A stretch of DNA of 64,000 nt from Adiantum capillus-veneris (lineage: Eukaryota; Streptophyta; Polypodiopsida; Polypodiales; Pteridaceae), in assembly GCA_014529385.2 (NCBI GenBank), contig CM043970.1, positions 46,837,779 to 46,901,778 of the forward strand, read 5' to 3'. Positions 46,888 through 56,834 of this stretch are shown piece after piece (the first letter of the stretch is position 1; the number at the start of each line of letters is the position of its first letter). The notes beneath the pieces are model-generated. The model was not told where the DNA came from. It searched no databases and saw only the letters and a list, made by a program, of their open reading frames with translations. The position numbers and the translations under genes were made by a program.

Positions 46888-47999
46888 ACATGGATCACAA
46901 TCCATGTTCTCAAAACCCTAAAATCAAGGAAACTGCTATAGGAGCAACTATAGAGGCCCAAGAACAAAACCCCATGTCTCTTTTTGCAAAATGCTTCCCA
47001 ACATGGATCACGATCCATGTACCTTTTTGCCAAAATCAGGATCAAAGAGGTTCACTAGCTGGACAATGTCCGTATAGTCCTGGGGTTGCAAAATGATCAC
47101 AAACAATGCTCTAAAGATCATCAGATCCACTGGATTGTTACAGTCAGTTTCTAAATGGTCTTTTGGTCATAAGTACTGCTAAAGTAATTTCAAAAACTTC
47201 AAACTTTCCTCGAAGTCTATCAACAAGCAATGGTAACCTAAGAAGGGTGATGGGATCAAAACCAAGCAAAAGTATACTTGCAAAATGGTGAAACTTGCAA
47301 GATTCAGTCTGCCTTCCCAAAAGACTTCAAAGTCTGGGGAAACTTGCCAGGGAACCAAGCAAAGCTATGAACTACAGACCTCAACCATAAGAAATCAATG
47401 CAAGGGGAGATTTTAGGCAAAGCATGACTCCAAAAGTGGTGGCCAGAAACAGATTTGGTCAAAACGGAAAAAATATGGACATAAAGTAAGAAATGGAGAA
47501 AACTATGGAAAAACATGTCCAAAATTGAAAAAAATTCACCACTGTACTAGGAAAACCTATAGGAACCAATGTGCACAAAAATTGTGTTCAAATACTTCCC
47601 AACATGGATCATGATCCATGTACCTTTTTAGCCAAAATACGTGAAATCCATGCCTTTTGATTTAGGATGATCAAGAAAGCCAAGCCATGAAGTTTCAAGC
47701 CATTTGAATCCCAAAAATCCACTTCCAAAAGACAAAATCTGTGAATCTGTACCTGATTTTCAAAATTTAGCCCAAATGTCAAACCATTGATTCAAATCCC
47801 AAACTTTTTGGACCAAGTCATAATCAAGATGAACCCTACCAAATAGTATCAGCAGTTTTCCAAAATGTTTCCCAACATGGATCGTGATCCGTGTACCTTT
47901 AGCTCTAAATCCAAAGAAAATTGCATCCCCTTATGCCCAGCAACAACTTCCCAAAGTTAGAATTTTAAAAGGCTTTCTAACATGGATCGCGATCCATGT
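46888..47999. repeat. Five palindrome motifs in the post-pol spacer of element A
   Basis: Copies at 46888-46907, 47001-47020, 47602-47621, 47875-47894 and 47980-47999. The last is the perfect ACATGGATCGCGATCCATGT. 47602 is a perfect variant with ATCATGAT at the centre; the others differ by one to three bases. The surrounding consensus CTTCCCA before and ACCTTTTTG(C)CAAAA after matches the five copies in the leader. Confidence 0.95.
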
Positions 48000-48179
48000 T
48001 CCTTTTTGCCAAAATCTATATGTTTCATTACAGTTTTGTGCCTATAGCAATCCTATGTGCACTGGTGAAATTTGGTCAAATTTGGAGTAGTTTTGACAGA
48101 GTTAAGCTCCCTTTTTTGTTTTATGGTCAAGTTTACACTTTCCGACAATTTTGATCAATGGCTAAAATCTGATTTCACT

Positions 48180-49150
48180 TGCAAATTGGCAATAGGATGC
48201 CTTGAAGGAAAGCACAAAAGGAGTGGCATGTGGCACCCTATGAGATAATCGACATCTCATCAAATGCGAAAGCTCACTTCACAGAACACGTACTTGAAGC
48301 AATTCTGGCAAACATTTTCATTGGAAGGTTCCAAGCCGCAGACATAGAAATTGTAAAGGCCACCATCTTTCCCCAGGAAATGTGGACTTTGCACCAGAAT
48401 CTAGAAGTGCAAGCAGGGGTCAGGTGTTTACAGCTCAACAATTTCTTGAGACTCCCTCCTTGGGGAACCGATTTCAGACGGGCTTATGAGCTCATAAGCA
48501 CAATTTAGTACAATGGGGAATCAACTCTGATAGACAAGGACGAAGCAGTTGTTAAGGTAAAAATTATAGCTGAAATCATAAATGAAGCCCTCCATTTGCC
48601 GCAAGGGACACACAACCTCTTGAAAAAAACAAAGGCAATCGACAATGATAAGGCCTTTTTGAAGCAACGTGGTCACAAGCTGACATATCAGGACCTGATC
48701 TACTGTTGCATATGGGAGTGGTGATGGAGATGGGATTGGCTGAAGGCAAGGTGGTCAGTTTGCAACTTTGGCAACTACCTCCTTGACACAATTGTGGAAG
48801 CAAACTTAAAGGGTGGCCAATGAAGTAAATCTTACATGAGCAGAGGACCCATGCTCACACGAATATGCTATCAAGCATTGGGCATGATTGATGATCTACC
48901 ATCTGCCCAAGCGCAAATCGACCTAATCCACAGGTCCAAAAGAGCCATGAGACCAGTGGTGGCAGGGCCTTCTACAAGACCGAATCCCCGAGTCAATCAA
49001 ACCAGGCAAACTGCACCTTTAAGGGATTCGGACAGTGAGAAAACAGAGTCGGATGCTCATAGTAGCCAAGATAAGGGATTTAACCCACGGGATACTCCTT
49101 CTAAATACCAGTCTTCGGAGGAAGAGAAAGATACCCCTTACACCCTGGGA
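48180..49150 (+). pseudogene. 3' ORF region of element A, N-terminal part
   Basis: 48230-48508 is open and reads YEIIDISSNAKAHFTEHVLE and VQAGVRCLQLNNFLRLPPWG. After breaks, 48836-49159 reads MLTRICYQALGMIDDLPSAQ followed by an acidic Ser-rich linker. I do not recognise a domain. Athila- and Tat-type elements can carry an extra ORF after pol, and this fits that position. No signal peptide or membrane segment is evident, so I do not call it an envelope. Confidence 0.5.
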
Positions 49151-49155
49151 TACAC

Positions 49156-51045
49156 TTGATTAAAGAAAAAGGCTACACCTTGGTAGAAGCTATTCCCATC
49201 ACTCATGCCAGAAGAACAATGGAAGAGCCACAGGCATCGAGAGAAAAGCTTCGCCAACAAAAGAAAGATCATCAACAAACCCAAGAGACAAAAGCGGATG
49301 ACGAGAAAGAAGATGATGAAGTCGAGGATGTTCCACTGATACGCAGACAGATAGAGGCCTTGGAAAGAATCAAGCAACAAAAGATAAAGGAAGCTGAAGA
49401 GAAACGAGAAATTGCCAGTGCCATGTGGCAAAGAATTCACAATGAGCTCAAACGAAATATAAGGCAGAGATAGCAAGAAGAATCAAAGAAGCAACGCGTT
49501 GATGATTTAGAATCATCTGACAAATCTACAAAAACAAAAGAGGAGAAAAGTCTCTTGCAAGGTGAGGAACAACACGAGACACAAGAAGAACAAGACCAAG
49601 ACCTCAGTTTGCCCAAGGATGCTGAGACAGTTTCAGAGATGTCAGAACAAGAAAAAAGAGAAAGTGCAGGACAATCGGAGCAAAAAGCTGACGAAAAGCA
49701 GACGGAACAACAAGGCAATCAACAAGTGGAGTCACGCACGCAGCCTGCCACGACCTCTGACGCAAGAGAGAGTTTAAAACAAAAGGAAAAGCAAGCTGAA
49801 GTGGTCGAGCATTCAGATCAGCAGGGGCCAAGAATGCAATGCCCTCAAGCGGCCATAAAAGAAGGATCTGAGATGGTTAGCTCCTTTGATATTGACAGTC
49901 ACCTAGAGCAGATCAAACTGCAATTTCAATGTCAAAGAGCTCTTTATAACCTCAAGGAGTTGAAATTGGAAGATAACAAAAAGGAGGTAGCTAGAACATC
50001 AGCAGAATCCAAGCAATTGATGCAACAAATAGAGGCACTGAAGAACGCACAAGTCCAGGTGCAATTAGAGCCGCAGAGAGAAACAGAAAATGAAAGATAC
50101 TATTATAAAGAAGTGCAACAATTCAATGAGGTAAACTTGGCTCTACAGATCGAACAACAACACCTCAAGGAGGAGCTAACCAGGGAAAAGGAATAGAATG
50201 AGAAGCTACAAGGCTCGTACACCATGGTTAGCAGGTCTCTCACTCAACTCTTGGCAATACATGAGACACCCTCCTCTTTGACCATGCCTGCATGCTCTAC
50301 TTCCTTGAGCCACGAGATCAAGGAGTTAAAAGAAGCACTAGATAAAGAAAAATATGATAGACAGATCATGAGAGTGGGTCAGAGGGCCCTACAGCAGGCA
50401 AAGGATGAGGAAATTGAAGACTTGAAGAACGCACAAGTCCAGGTGCAATTGGAGCTGCAGAGAGAAAGAGAAAATGCAAGCTACTATTATGAAGAAGTGC
50501 AACAATTCAATGAGGTAAACTCGGCTCTACAGATCAAACAACAACACCTCAAGGAGGATCTAACCAGGGAAAAGGAATAGAATGAGAAGCTACAAGGCTC
50601 GTACTTTGTGGTTAGCAGGTCTCTCACTCAACTCTTGGCAATACAGGAGACACCCTCCTCTTCGACCATGCATGTAGGCTCTACTTCCTTGAGCCAGGAG
50701 ATCAAGGAGTTAAAAGAATCCCTATAACAAGAAAAATATGATAGACAGATCATGACAGCGGGTCAGAGGGCCCTACAGCAGGCAAAGGATGAGGAAATTG
50801 AAGGCTTGAAAAAGCAGCTGGCTGAGGCAAGAAAGGAAGTAGAGGATCTGAAAGCCAATCAAACAAAGGATCAGTCGGACACAGGAGAACTTGAGCAAGG
50901 AGAAAGATCAGATCACTTCGAGTTTGAAACTCAACAAACGGATATAGCAACTACAAGCACTCGAAAAGGCACACAAGAGTCTACAGATCCAACCACGACA
51001 TCCACCTCGGAGTCAGCCAAAGATGAAATTCAGCGTTGGATCTGA
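49156..51045 (+). pseudogene. 3' ORF region of element A, coiled-coil part
   Basis: Long stretches rich in Glu, Gln and Lys with heptad-like spacing, for example RRQIEALERIKQQKIKEAEE (49340-49400) and EALKNAQVQVQLEPQRETEN (50030-50090). The frame 49555-50196 is open for 213 codons. In-frame stops at 49471-49473, 50194-50196 and 50578-50580 divide the region. The composition suggests an extended coiled-coil protein. Its role in the element is unknown. Confidence 0.6.
50041..50808 (+). repeat. 384-bp in-frame tandem duplication in the coiled-coil region
   Basis: Unit 1 starts at 50041 and unit 2 at 50425, both with AAGAACGCACAAGTCCAGGT. The period of 384 bp is exactly 128 codons. Both units have a TAG at the same relative place (50194-50196 and 50578-50580), then AATGAGAAGCTACAAGGCTC. 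Confidence 0.92.
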
Positions 51046-52030
51046 GAAGTCAAAGACCCCTCGCACAAGGAATATCTCGAATATGAATTGAAAGTGCTGG
51101 AATCAGCTGCCCTCCTCATGATCACTCCAGATGAGGTTGTAAAAAATTTTGGGCATGAAATGATCGCTCTACCCTTGAGGTGGCAAGAAGTTCGATTATG
51201 GCAGCAAAAGATGCTCCCAAAAATTGAACCAAACAGTAGAGGGGATTACAGAGAGGTCCCAATTACAGCTCTTCAGATTGAAACAGTCCTTGACAATCAA
51301 CCCCTCTAGAGAAATAAATGGTTCGATCAGCGACTGACTGACAAAACATATTACAGGAATGTGCTCCAACATCTCAGGATCGACCCCACTTACTGTCGGA
51401 TCAATAGGTGCCGATCAATAGGCGGCGATCCTGGGATAGTTTTTACAGTTGGCAAAGCAAAAGACCGGCAATGCTGAACTACCCTGTCATAGCCAAGCCG
51501 ACCAATAACAACCCCCCATCAGAGAATTACATGGTTCAAACTCTGAAAGGAGTCATCAACATGATGAAGTAGATCTTGCCAGATGCTAGTAAAGATTACT
51601 AAAATGCTCATCACGTGCATTACAGCCTTCAGAGACATTGAAGCGGCACAGCATCCATGGCAGGTAATTGTCAAGGACACAAGGGACATCTGTTGGAACA
51701 TGGAGACAAAAATCCCCAGCAAAAATATTATCATGGGATTATATGCAAGAGTCATGTTTCTGCCATCTCGATACATGCAGACCCTTGAATAAGCTTTCAT
51801 GATAGGTTTCTTTGAAGTAGACTCTTCCATGTTCACTCCAATGAGGAAAGATCTGACAGCTCGTCATGTTGCCTATTAGAGCACCATTGAAAATAATCCT
51901 TTCAGAGAACTGGCAACCAAAGTCTAGATTGAGGCTAGAGCACAAAAGTTCAAAAATCTCATTGCAACACTAGAAAGAAGGCACTAAAGTGACTTCCCTC
52001 AGATGCAGCTTGCACGAGGGTGTGAAAATG
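51046..52030 (+). pseudogene. 3' ORF region of element A, C-terminal part
   Basis: Reading continues with stops: 51088-51309 (VVKNFGHEMIALPLRWQEVR), then 51583-51792 (ITAFRDIEAAQHPWQVIVKD) and a final part to about 51985 with FKNLIATLERRH. No family is recognised. It may be the C-terminal domain of the coiled-coil protein. Confidence 0.45.
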
Positions 52031-52033
52031 AAT

Positions 52034-52046
52034 AGGAAGGGGGGAA
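52034..52046 (+). other. Polypurine tract of element A
   Basis: AGGAAGGGGGGAA directly before the TGTTTGG start of the 3' LTR. Confidence 0.9.
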
Positions 52047-52938
52047 TGTTTGGTGGATACGAGCTAGCAGGCGTATGCACACCAAACCCAGCGAATACTC
52101 TATTTTTTCGGCAAAAACCCTGTAATTCTGCCTAAAATGGGTTGTAATCAGAAGAAGATTAGACCATATTCTTTTTTATGCTCTCTGAGTCTACCCCTTG
52201 TAAGAGGCCAATTGGCCATGGGAAAGCCCCCTAACTTTTAAAGTCAAAACCCTTAGTTTTGAAGGAATTATTATCATTAGCTTGGAGAGGAAAACGTACG
52301 CTGCTAAAGCTTCTTGTGACTACAATTTGTAATCATCATTTCTGCTGAATGGGTAATCAGAATTCTATTCCGAATAGTACATTGTGTTCCTTGTCTCTTG
52401 CTCTTCAATCTAAGTGTAATCATTTCCAATTCTGCCATGGTTTGCGATGAGTCGTTTGTGAGCTAAATGCATTGATTTGGGAGTTGAAATGGTTGTTTTT
52501 TGATGTTTTGACCTTGGATCTTGACCTTGGATCTATGCTTAAGGAGGATCTTTCCAAGTACTCCTGTTTCAGTTTTCTGCACATTTTTGTGATGGATCAT
52601 GATTTATGTACCTTCCCAGATGGTGAGAGAACTTGGTAGGATTGAGCCCATAAGTGTTGTGATACCTCTCCTTAAGTTTCATGACATTCCGGATTCGCTT
52701 GTATACCGAAACGGCGTGATTATGATGAGTGTTGAGAATGGACGCATACTGATTGTCTGACTAGGAAGTGGTTGATTTGCTATTGTTGTAAGAACGAGTA
52801 GTCTTTGAGTTCACTTTGGTGAGATTGCCACTCTCATAAATTCTCCGTGCCCCATCCCGAGTCGCTTCCTTGCATATTGACATTATGATAGTAAAAAAGA
52901 GCTATGATGCAGACGTCCGTCACGATGACCCGCCAACA
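52047..52938 (+). repeat. 3' LTR of element A
   Basis: 892 bp, TGTTTGGTGGATACGAG...CGCCAACA. It is followed by CTCTG, the right copy of the target duplication, and then by PPR pseudogene sequence. Confidence 0.93.
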
Positions 52939-53063
52939 CTCTGAGATATGAAATTGAAAAAGGCCTAGAGCTTTCTGGCCCTGCTCCTATTGTGCGTATC
53001 CTGCGAGCAGTGCATTCCAAGAGACGCCGTTTCAAGTGATCCTTACAAGAGGATATAGAGAGC
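52939..53063 (-). pseudogene. PPR pseudogene piece between elements A and C
   Basis: 125 bp matching 33374-33505 of the intact-order PPR copy (for example TGCGAGCAGTGCATTCCAAG). It joins 34440 on the left and 61884 on the right once both elements are removed. Confidence 0.85.
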
Positions 53064-53639
53064 TGTGTGCTCCTTGCCGCACTGTCGAAGCAAGGGACTT
53101 GCCAATACACCGTGTGCGAGCCACAAATGGCTCCAAGCACACAACAAGCCTAAACTAGCAGGCTCAAGAGAACAAAAGGTGTGTCACTCACCGCTCTACT
53201 CTCGCCTTCGTGGTGGATTCCTCGCCGCGATGAAGAAGAAGCTGCAGTCGTGCCACGCTCAACCGCTTCGCCGCCGTCGTGCCTTCGTAATGCTCGATCG
53301 CACACACACTCTCCCTCTCTCTCTCTCTCTCTCACACGCACACACAAGGAGGTGAAGAAGAAGAAGATGGAGATGGAGCAAGAGCACTCTTCAATTGCAC
53401 AAATGAGAGAATGAGTAAAAATTAGGTTTAGTTGGCTTTTATAGGAGCTCACCCCATTCACACTTGGGCGCCCATGCTTAACCAACTAATCCCTTGAATG
53501 TCCAAGTTAAAGTGCGCCTCTCATCGGCGATCACTCTACCTTTCCCTATTGGTCCGACAAGACCGGTACCTGACTCTACCAAATACATAATACACGTCCG
53601 TCGTAGGTGATGGGTGTCCGTGTGCCGTGAGGGTTAACA
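53064..53639 (-). repeat. 3' LTR of element C
   Basis: 576 bp. On the minus strand it starts TGTTAACCCTC and ends GGAGCACACA. It contains a CT/CA-rich microsatellite at about 53310-53346. Confidence 0.93.
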
Positions 53640-53652
53640 TGCCCCCCTTCCT
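53640..53652 (-). other. Polypurine tract of element C
   Basis: GGAAGGGGGGCA on the minus strand, immediately before the 3' LTR. It is similar to element A's tract. Confidence 0.88.
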
Positions 53653-55390
53653 GATGTAGATTCCGTCCTCGGAAGCTATTGAGTTGAAGCTGGTTCGTCG
53701 AGGTGGAAGAGCATTTGAGATGAATGTCCTTAGCCTTCTTCAGTCACTGCAAAATCAAATAACATTGGCACAGTAATTGCATTCTCTTAAAAAGTATATG
53801 CAGTTTTAGGTAGACACATTGATTGGTCAAAGAATTTCAAAGAATTTGTTAGCAATGAACATTAAATTGCAATGTAATCAAATGCATAAACAGATGTAAA
53901 GGTAAAAAATTAAACAAGTCTGGGGTCACTAATTTGACGGTCGAAAGGCACTAGAGATCGAATATTAATACCATGGGTAAGCTTCTTAATTTTCTGTGGT
54001 CAATTAAGTTGTTTAATCGCGAGAGCCAAGTATTCATGTTTGAGGGCTGACTAGAGGCTATATCTAGAAAACCTTGTAGTTAAGCTACCATAAAAGGAAT
54101 TTCTCATGAAATCATCGCCTGACTGATTACTTTTTCTTTGACCCCCCAAGGTCTTTTCACATTGATTCAGTTTTGTTGTGTGTGCTTATTTTGTATGCCT
54201 TGGGTTTTTTGCTTTTCAAGGAAAAGCGCCCACACTGGGAACCTCTAGGGCTCTAGTACCATAGGCGATACATGTGAGTGAAGTACCAATTTAAGCAGGG
54301 ATTTCTCTTCCAGCTTAAAATTTTACATTGTGGCACTTTGCTTTTTTGCTTGTTCATTTTCAGCATTTTAATTTTGTAACTTTGGGGGGTCATATAACAC
54401 TGTTACCCTCCCCAGGCTCATCACATTAGTAAACTCCCTTTATAATACTTAAGCTAAAGGTCAATAGGGTTAAGCCCACTAGAAAGCCCTAGTACATTTC
54501 ATACAATGCTGCCTAAATCGGATTAAGAACCTAAGTAACCATTGTTTATTAGGAAGGCATTCCCCATGGTATTAAGATAAGATTTCTAATACCTAGCTTG
54601 GTCAAACTAGCTTAGTCAGACTGCTTGATTTTTAAACCTAGACAAGTGATTATGACAAAACATTACATTGAATTAAATGTTTGATACTAAGCCAATGCGC
54701 TGAATATTATGCTACCAATCACAATCAAAGCAGACAAACATGGATGCAAAAAGATAAAGGCAATGCTAATGGACAAGAAACACCTGTTTGTGTCGATGGT
54801 CGCGCTTGATTTGAAGGTTCCATGAAGGTCCAAATCCTATCAATAGCAACACGCTCCTGTACACACTAGGAAACAAAAACAATACCTCTAGGAGGCACAT
54901 TAGTGGGAAAAGAGAACTTCGCTAATCTCTCAACTCTAAAACAGAAACACTCTATCGTACTAATTTTACCTACCCTCCATCACTCAAGTGATGAGGATCA
55001 AAAGGTGTTTTATGGCATAGGTTTCTGTTTCACTGTACCAGATGTGACATGTGTAGGTCTGAGTCAATGTTTTGACTTTTAATGTGCATACTCGTTTGCT
55101 AATTGCTCTTGCTCTTTATTTTTATTTATTTTTTTGTGAGTATAAGGCTATATATATACATTCCCTAAGATCGGGAGATATAGAGGTCAGGGAAAAAGGT
55201 TGAGAGGGAAACAAGTGAATGATGGATGTCCACAAACACTCCCCCCTTCCTTGGGTAGATCATACCGTTTGTAATGAGCTTGTCACCCTTTGAAACCAAT
55301 TGTTCCAGTTGGTAATAGGTGAGGATTTTTGCCAGTAGTTTTCTATTACCCTAGGTGCCTCCTCAAGTTGCAAGGGTGGTAAGGTACTCT
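53653..55390 (-). other. Noncoding interior of element C
   Basis: About 1.7 kb between the last coding part and the purine tract has no reading frame of note in any frame. This is where pol and any 3' ORF would lie in a full element. Confidence 0.6.
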
Positions 55391-55397
55391 CCCAGGA

Positions 55398-55847
55398 TCA
55401 AACTTGAAGTGGTTCATTAGGTGATTCTTGAACACTGGGAGGTGTGGATTCTTTTGCAGCTTCATGGAGGTCCACTACTATAGATGGAGGCTGTGTAGAA
55501 GCTTTTACCTCTATGGATGTATTACATGAGGAGCTAGAATCTTCATGGGACTCCCCCCTTCCTGAGCTAGGTGGAACAATTCGTTCTTTCTTTGGTACCC
55601 AAACTAGCTCGGGAGCGGGTGTGTAGCATTTTGTGATTTTTTCCTTTCCGCGATTTTCAATTTGTTTTGGAGCCACAGGATTGGGTTTACATGGGCCAGG
55701 TGACAGGTAAGAGTACAATCTACGTTTTGGCACCCAGATTTGATCATTTCCTTGATAGTAGCCTTGGGCTTCCAATAGTCGTTTAGGGATCCATCGCAAC
55801 ATTTTCTTACTTTTCTTGGAGCGAGTGGTACGTTTCTTACAAGGCTT
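55398..55847 (-). CDS. Element C C-terminal tail with W-V-P-K repeats
   Basis: This region continues in the same frame after a TAG at 55848-55850. It is basic at first (KKRTTRSKKSKK) and carries [RK]WIPK or WVPK motifs at about 55782-55796, 55725-55739 and 55590-55604. A fourth, KWVPK, lies just before the stop at 55885-55899. It ends in an acidic, Pro/Ser-rich stretch. The W-[VI]-P-K repeats suggest a short linear binding motif. I do not know the function. Confidence 0.55.
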   Translation of the reverse strand, partial: KPCKKRTTRSKKSKKMLRWIPKRLLEAQGYYQGNDQIWVPKRRLYSYLSPGPCKPNPVAPKQIENRGKEKITKCYTPAPELVWVPKKERIVPPSSGRGESHEDSSSSCNTSIEVKASTQPPSIVVDLHEAAKESTPPSVQESPNEPLQV

Positions 55848-56834
55848 CTATTTTTTAGCACTAGCTATGGTCACTAAGGAAGCTTTAGGGACCCACTTGT
55901 ATGTTTTCTTCGTTACATTAGGATGAGTCTTGTCGGAAGCGATATGCATTGCTTGTAGCATATTTAAGGGTACAGGAATTTCATCCCCCTCAGGTGTTAC
56001 CCAGGTCGTCCCCCTATTTCCCCAAGTGTCTATGGTTGATGCTAGGTGGACCCAGTCTACATTGTCTGATTCCGTCATACCCGGTAACACATCCATGTAA
56101 GGAGAATCTTGGCCAATGTCTGTATCCTTCTTACAAGTGTAACAATATTGTAGTGGGGCCGAGTGAACTGTGGTGTCAAAGCGATGATCAATAATGGTTT
56201 TACTCCCTAAGGGGTGTACCTTACCAGTCACCAAATCCACTCTAAGGACAGAGTCTTGGAATTGCAAATAGACATGATTTTTAGACCAATCGTGAACCAT
56301 TTGTGCTTCCCTCATGAATGGTCGTCCTAAAATCATTTCATATGACATAAGGTGTTTAGAGAAATCCATTACAATGAACGTATGTCGTACCTTGTGTCCT
56401 AGAACTTTGATCTTAAGATCCTTGAGCATCCCCATAGGTTTGGCTATGGTACCATTTGCCATCTTTACCACAATGTTAGTAACACTGAGGCGGGGTTTTC
56501 CCATGGATTCCCAACAATCTTTTGTAACGATGCTAACTCCCGCACCACCATCAAGAATTCCCTTTATAGTTAATCCCTTGGTAGTGATGGGTAGGGTCGC
56601 ATTAGACTCGTCGCCTTCAAAATACTGCCCTAATTCGTTAATGGGTACCTCGATCACAGACTCGTGTCCATCTAAGTCAAGTGATTGCACATGATTTTCC
56701 TCATCAATCATAATCGAGTCAGGCCTATTTGGTTGCGCAAACTGCGGTAATCCCGTTCGTAGCTCTCCGTTAAGGAATGCTCGAAGTGCAAGGAATAACT
56801 CAGGATCTCCATACAGCTTTGCTATGATCGTGGT
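55848..56834 (-). CDS. Element C aspartic protease region
   Basis: The frame is open from just after the gag stop to 55848. The first ATG in it is at 56711 (287 codons). It contains LTIKGILDGGAGVSIVTKDC, where the family's D-[ST]-G is D-G-G, then NIVVKMANGTIAKPMGMLKD and MILGRPFMREAQMVHDW, as in the proteases of elements A and B. The Ser/Thr-to-Gly change at the active site may reduce or abolish activity. It lies in the same frame as gag, separated by one TGA, so it could be made only by readthrough unless that stop is a mutation. Confidence 0.8.
   Translation of the reverse strand, partial: TTIIAKLYGDPELFLALRAFLNGELRTGLPQFAQPNRPDSIMIDEENHVQSLDLDGHESVIEVPINELGQYFEGDESNATLPITTKGLTIKGILDGGAGVSIVTKDCWESMGKPRLSVTNIVVKMANGTIAKPMGMLKDLKIKVLGHKVRHTFIVMDFSKHLMSYEMILGRPFMREAQMVHDWSKNHVYLQFQDSVLRVDLVTGKVHPLGSKTIIDHRFDTTVHSAPLQYCYTCKKDTDIGQDSPYMDVLPGMTESDNVDWVHLASTIDTWGNRGTTWVTPEGDEIPVPLNMLQAMHIASDKTHPNVTKKTYKWVPKASLVTIASAKK

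Larger units (their letters stand above)
34441..52938 (+). mobile_element. Giant Ty3/gypsy retrotransposon A (about 18.5 kb)
   Basis: Two 892-bp LTRs (34441-35332 and 52047-52938), both TGTTTGGTGG...AACA, bound the element. Target duplication is CTTTG (34436-34440) against CTCTG (52939-52943), with one substitution. A tRNA-Asp-type primer site follows the 5' LTR and a purine tract precedes the 3' LTR. The interior has a 2-kb leader with palindromic motifs, gag, protease, RT, RNase H, integrase, a second protease-like domain, a further palindrome-bearing spacer, and a 3.8-kb coiled-coil region. Frequent stops and visible LTR differences show an old, inactive copy. The primer type and long 3' region suggest a Tat/Athila-like lineage. 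Confidence 0.93.

Noticed and set aside
35923-47999. Repeated peptide TWIAIHVPF in several frames and both strands, as if a conserved protein motif
   Set aside because: It is the translation of the palindromic DNA motif and does not lie in a common frame or ORF.
48180-52030. Envelope gene in element A
   Set aside because: The position fits env-like ORFs, but I see no signal peptide, membrane segment or envelope motif, only coiled-coil-type sequence.
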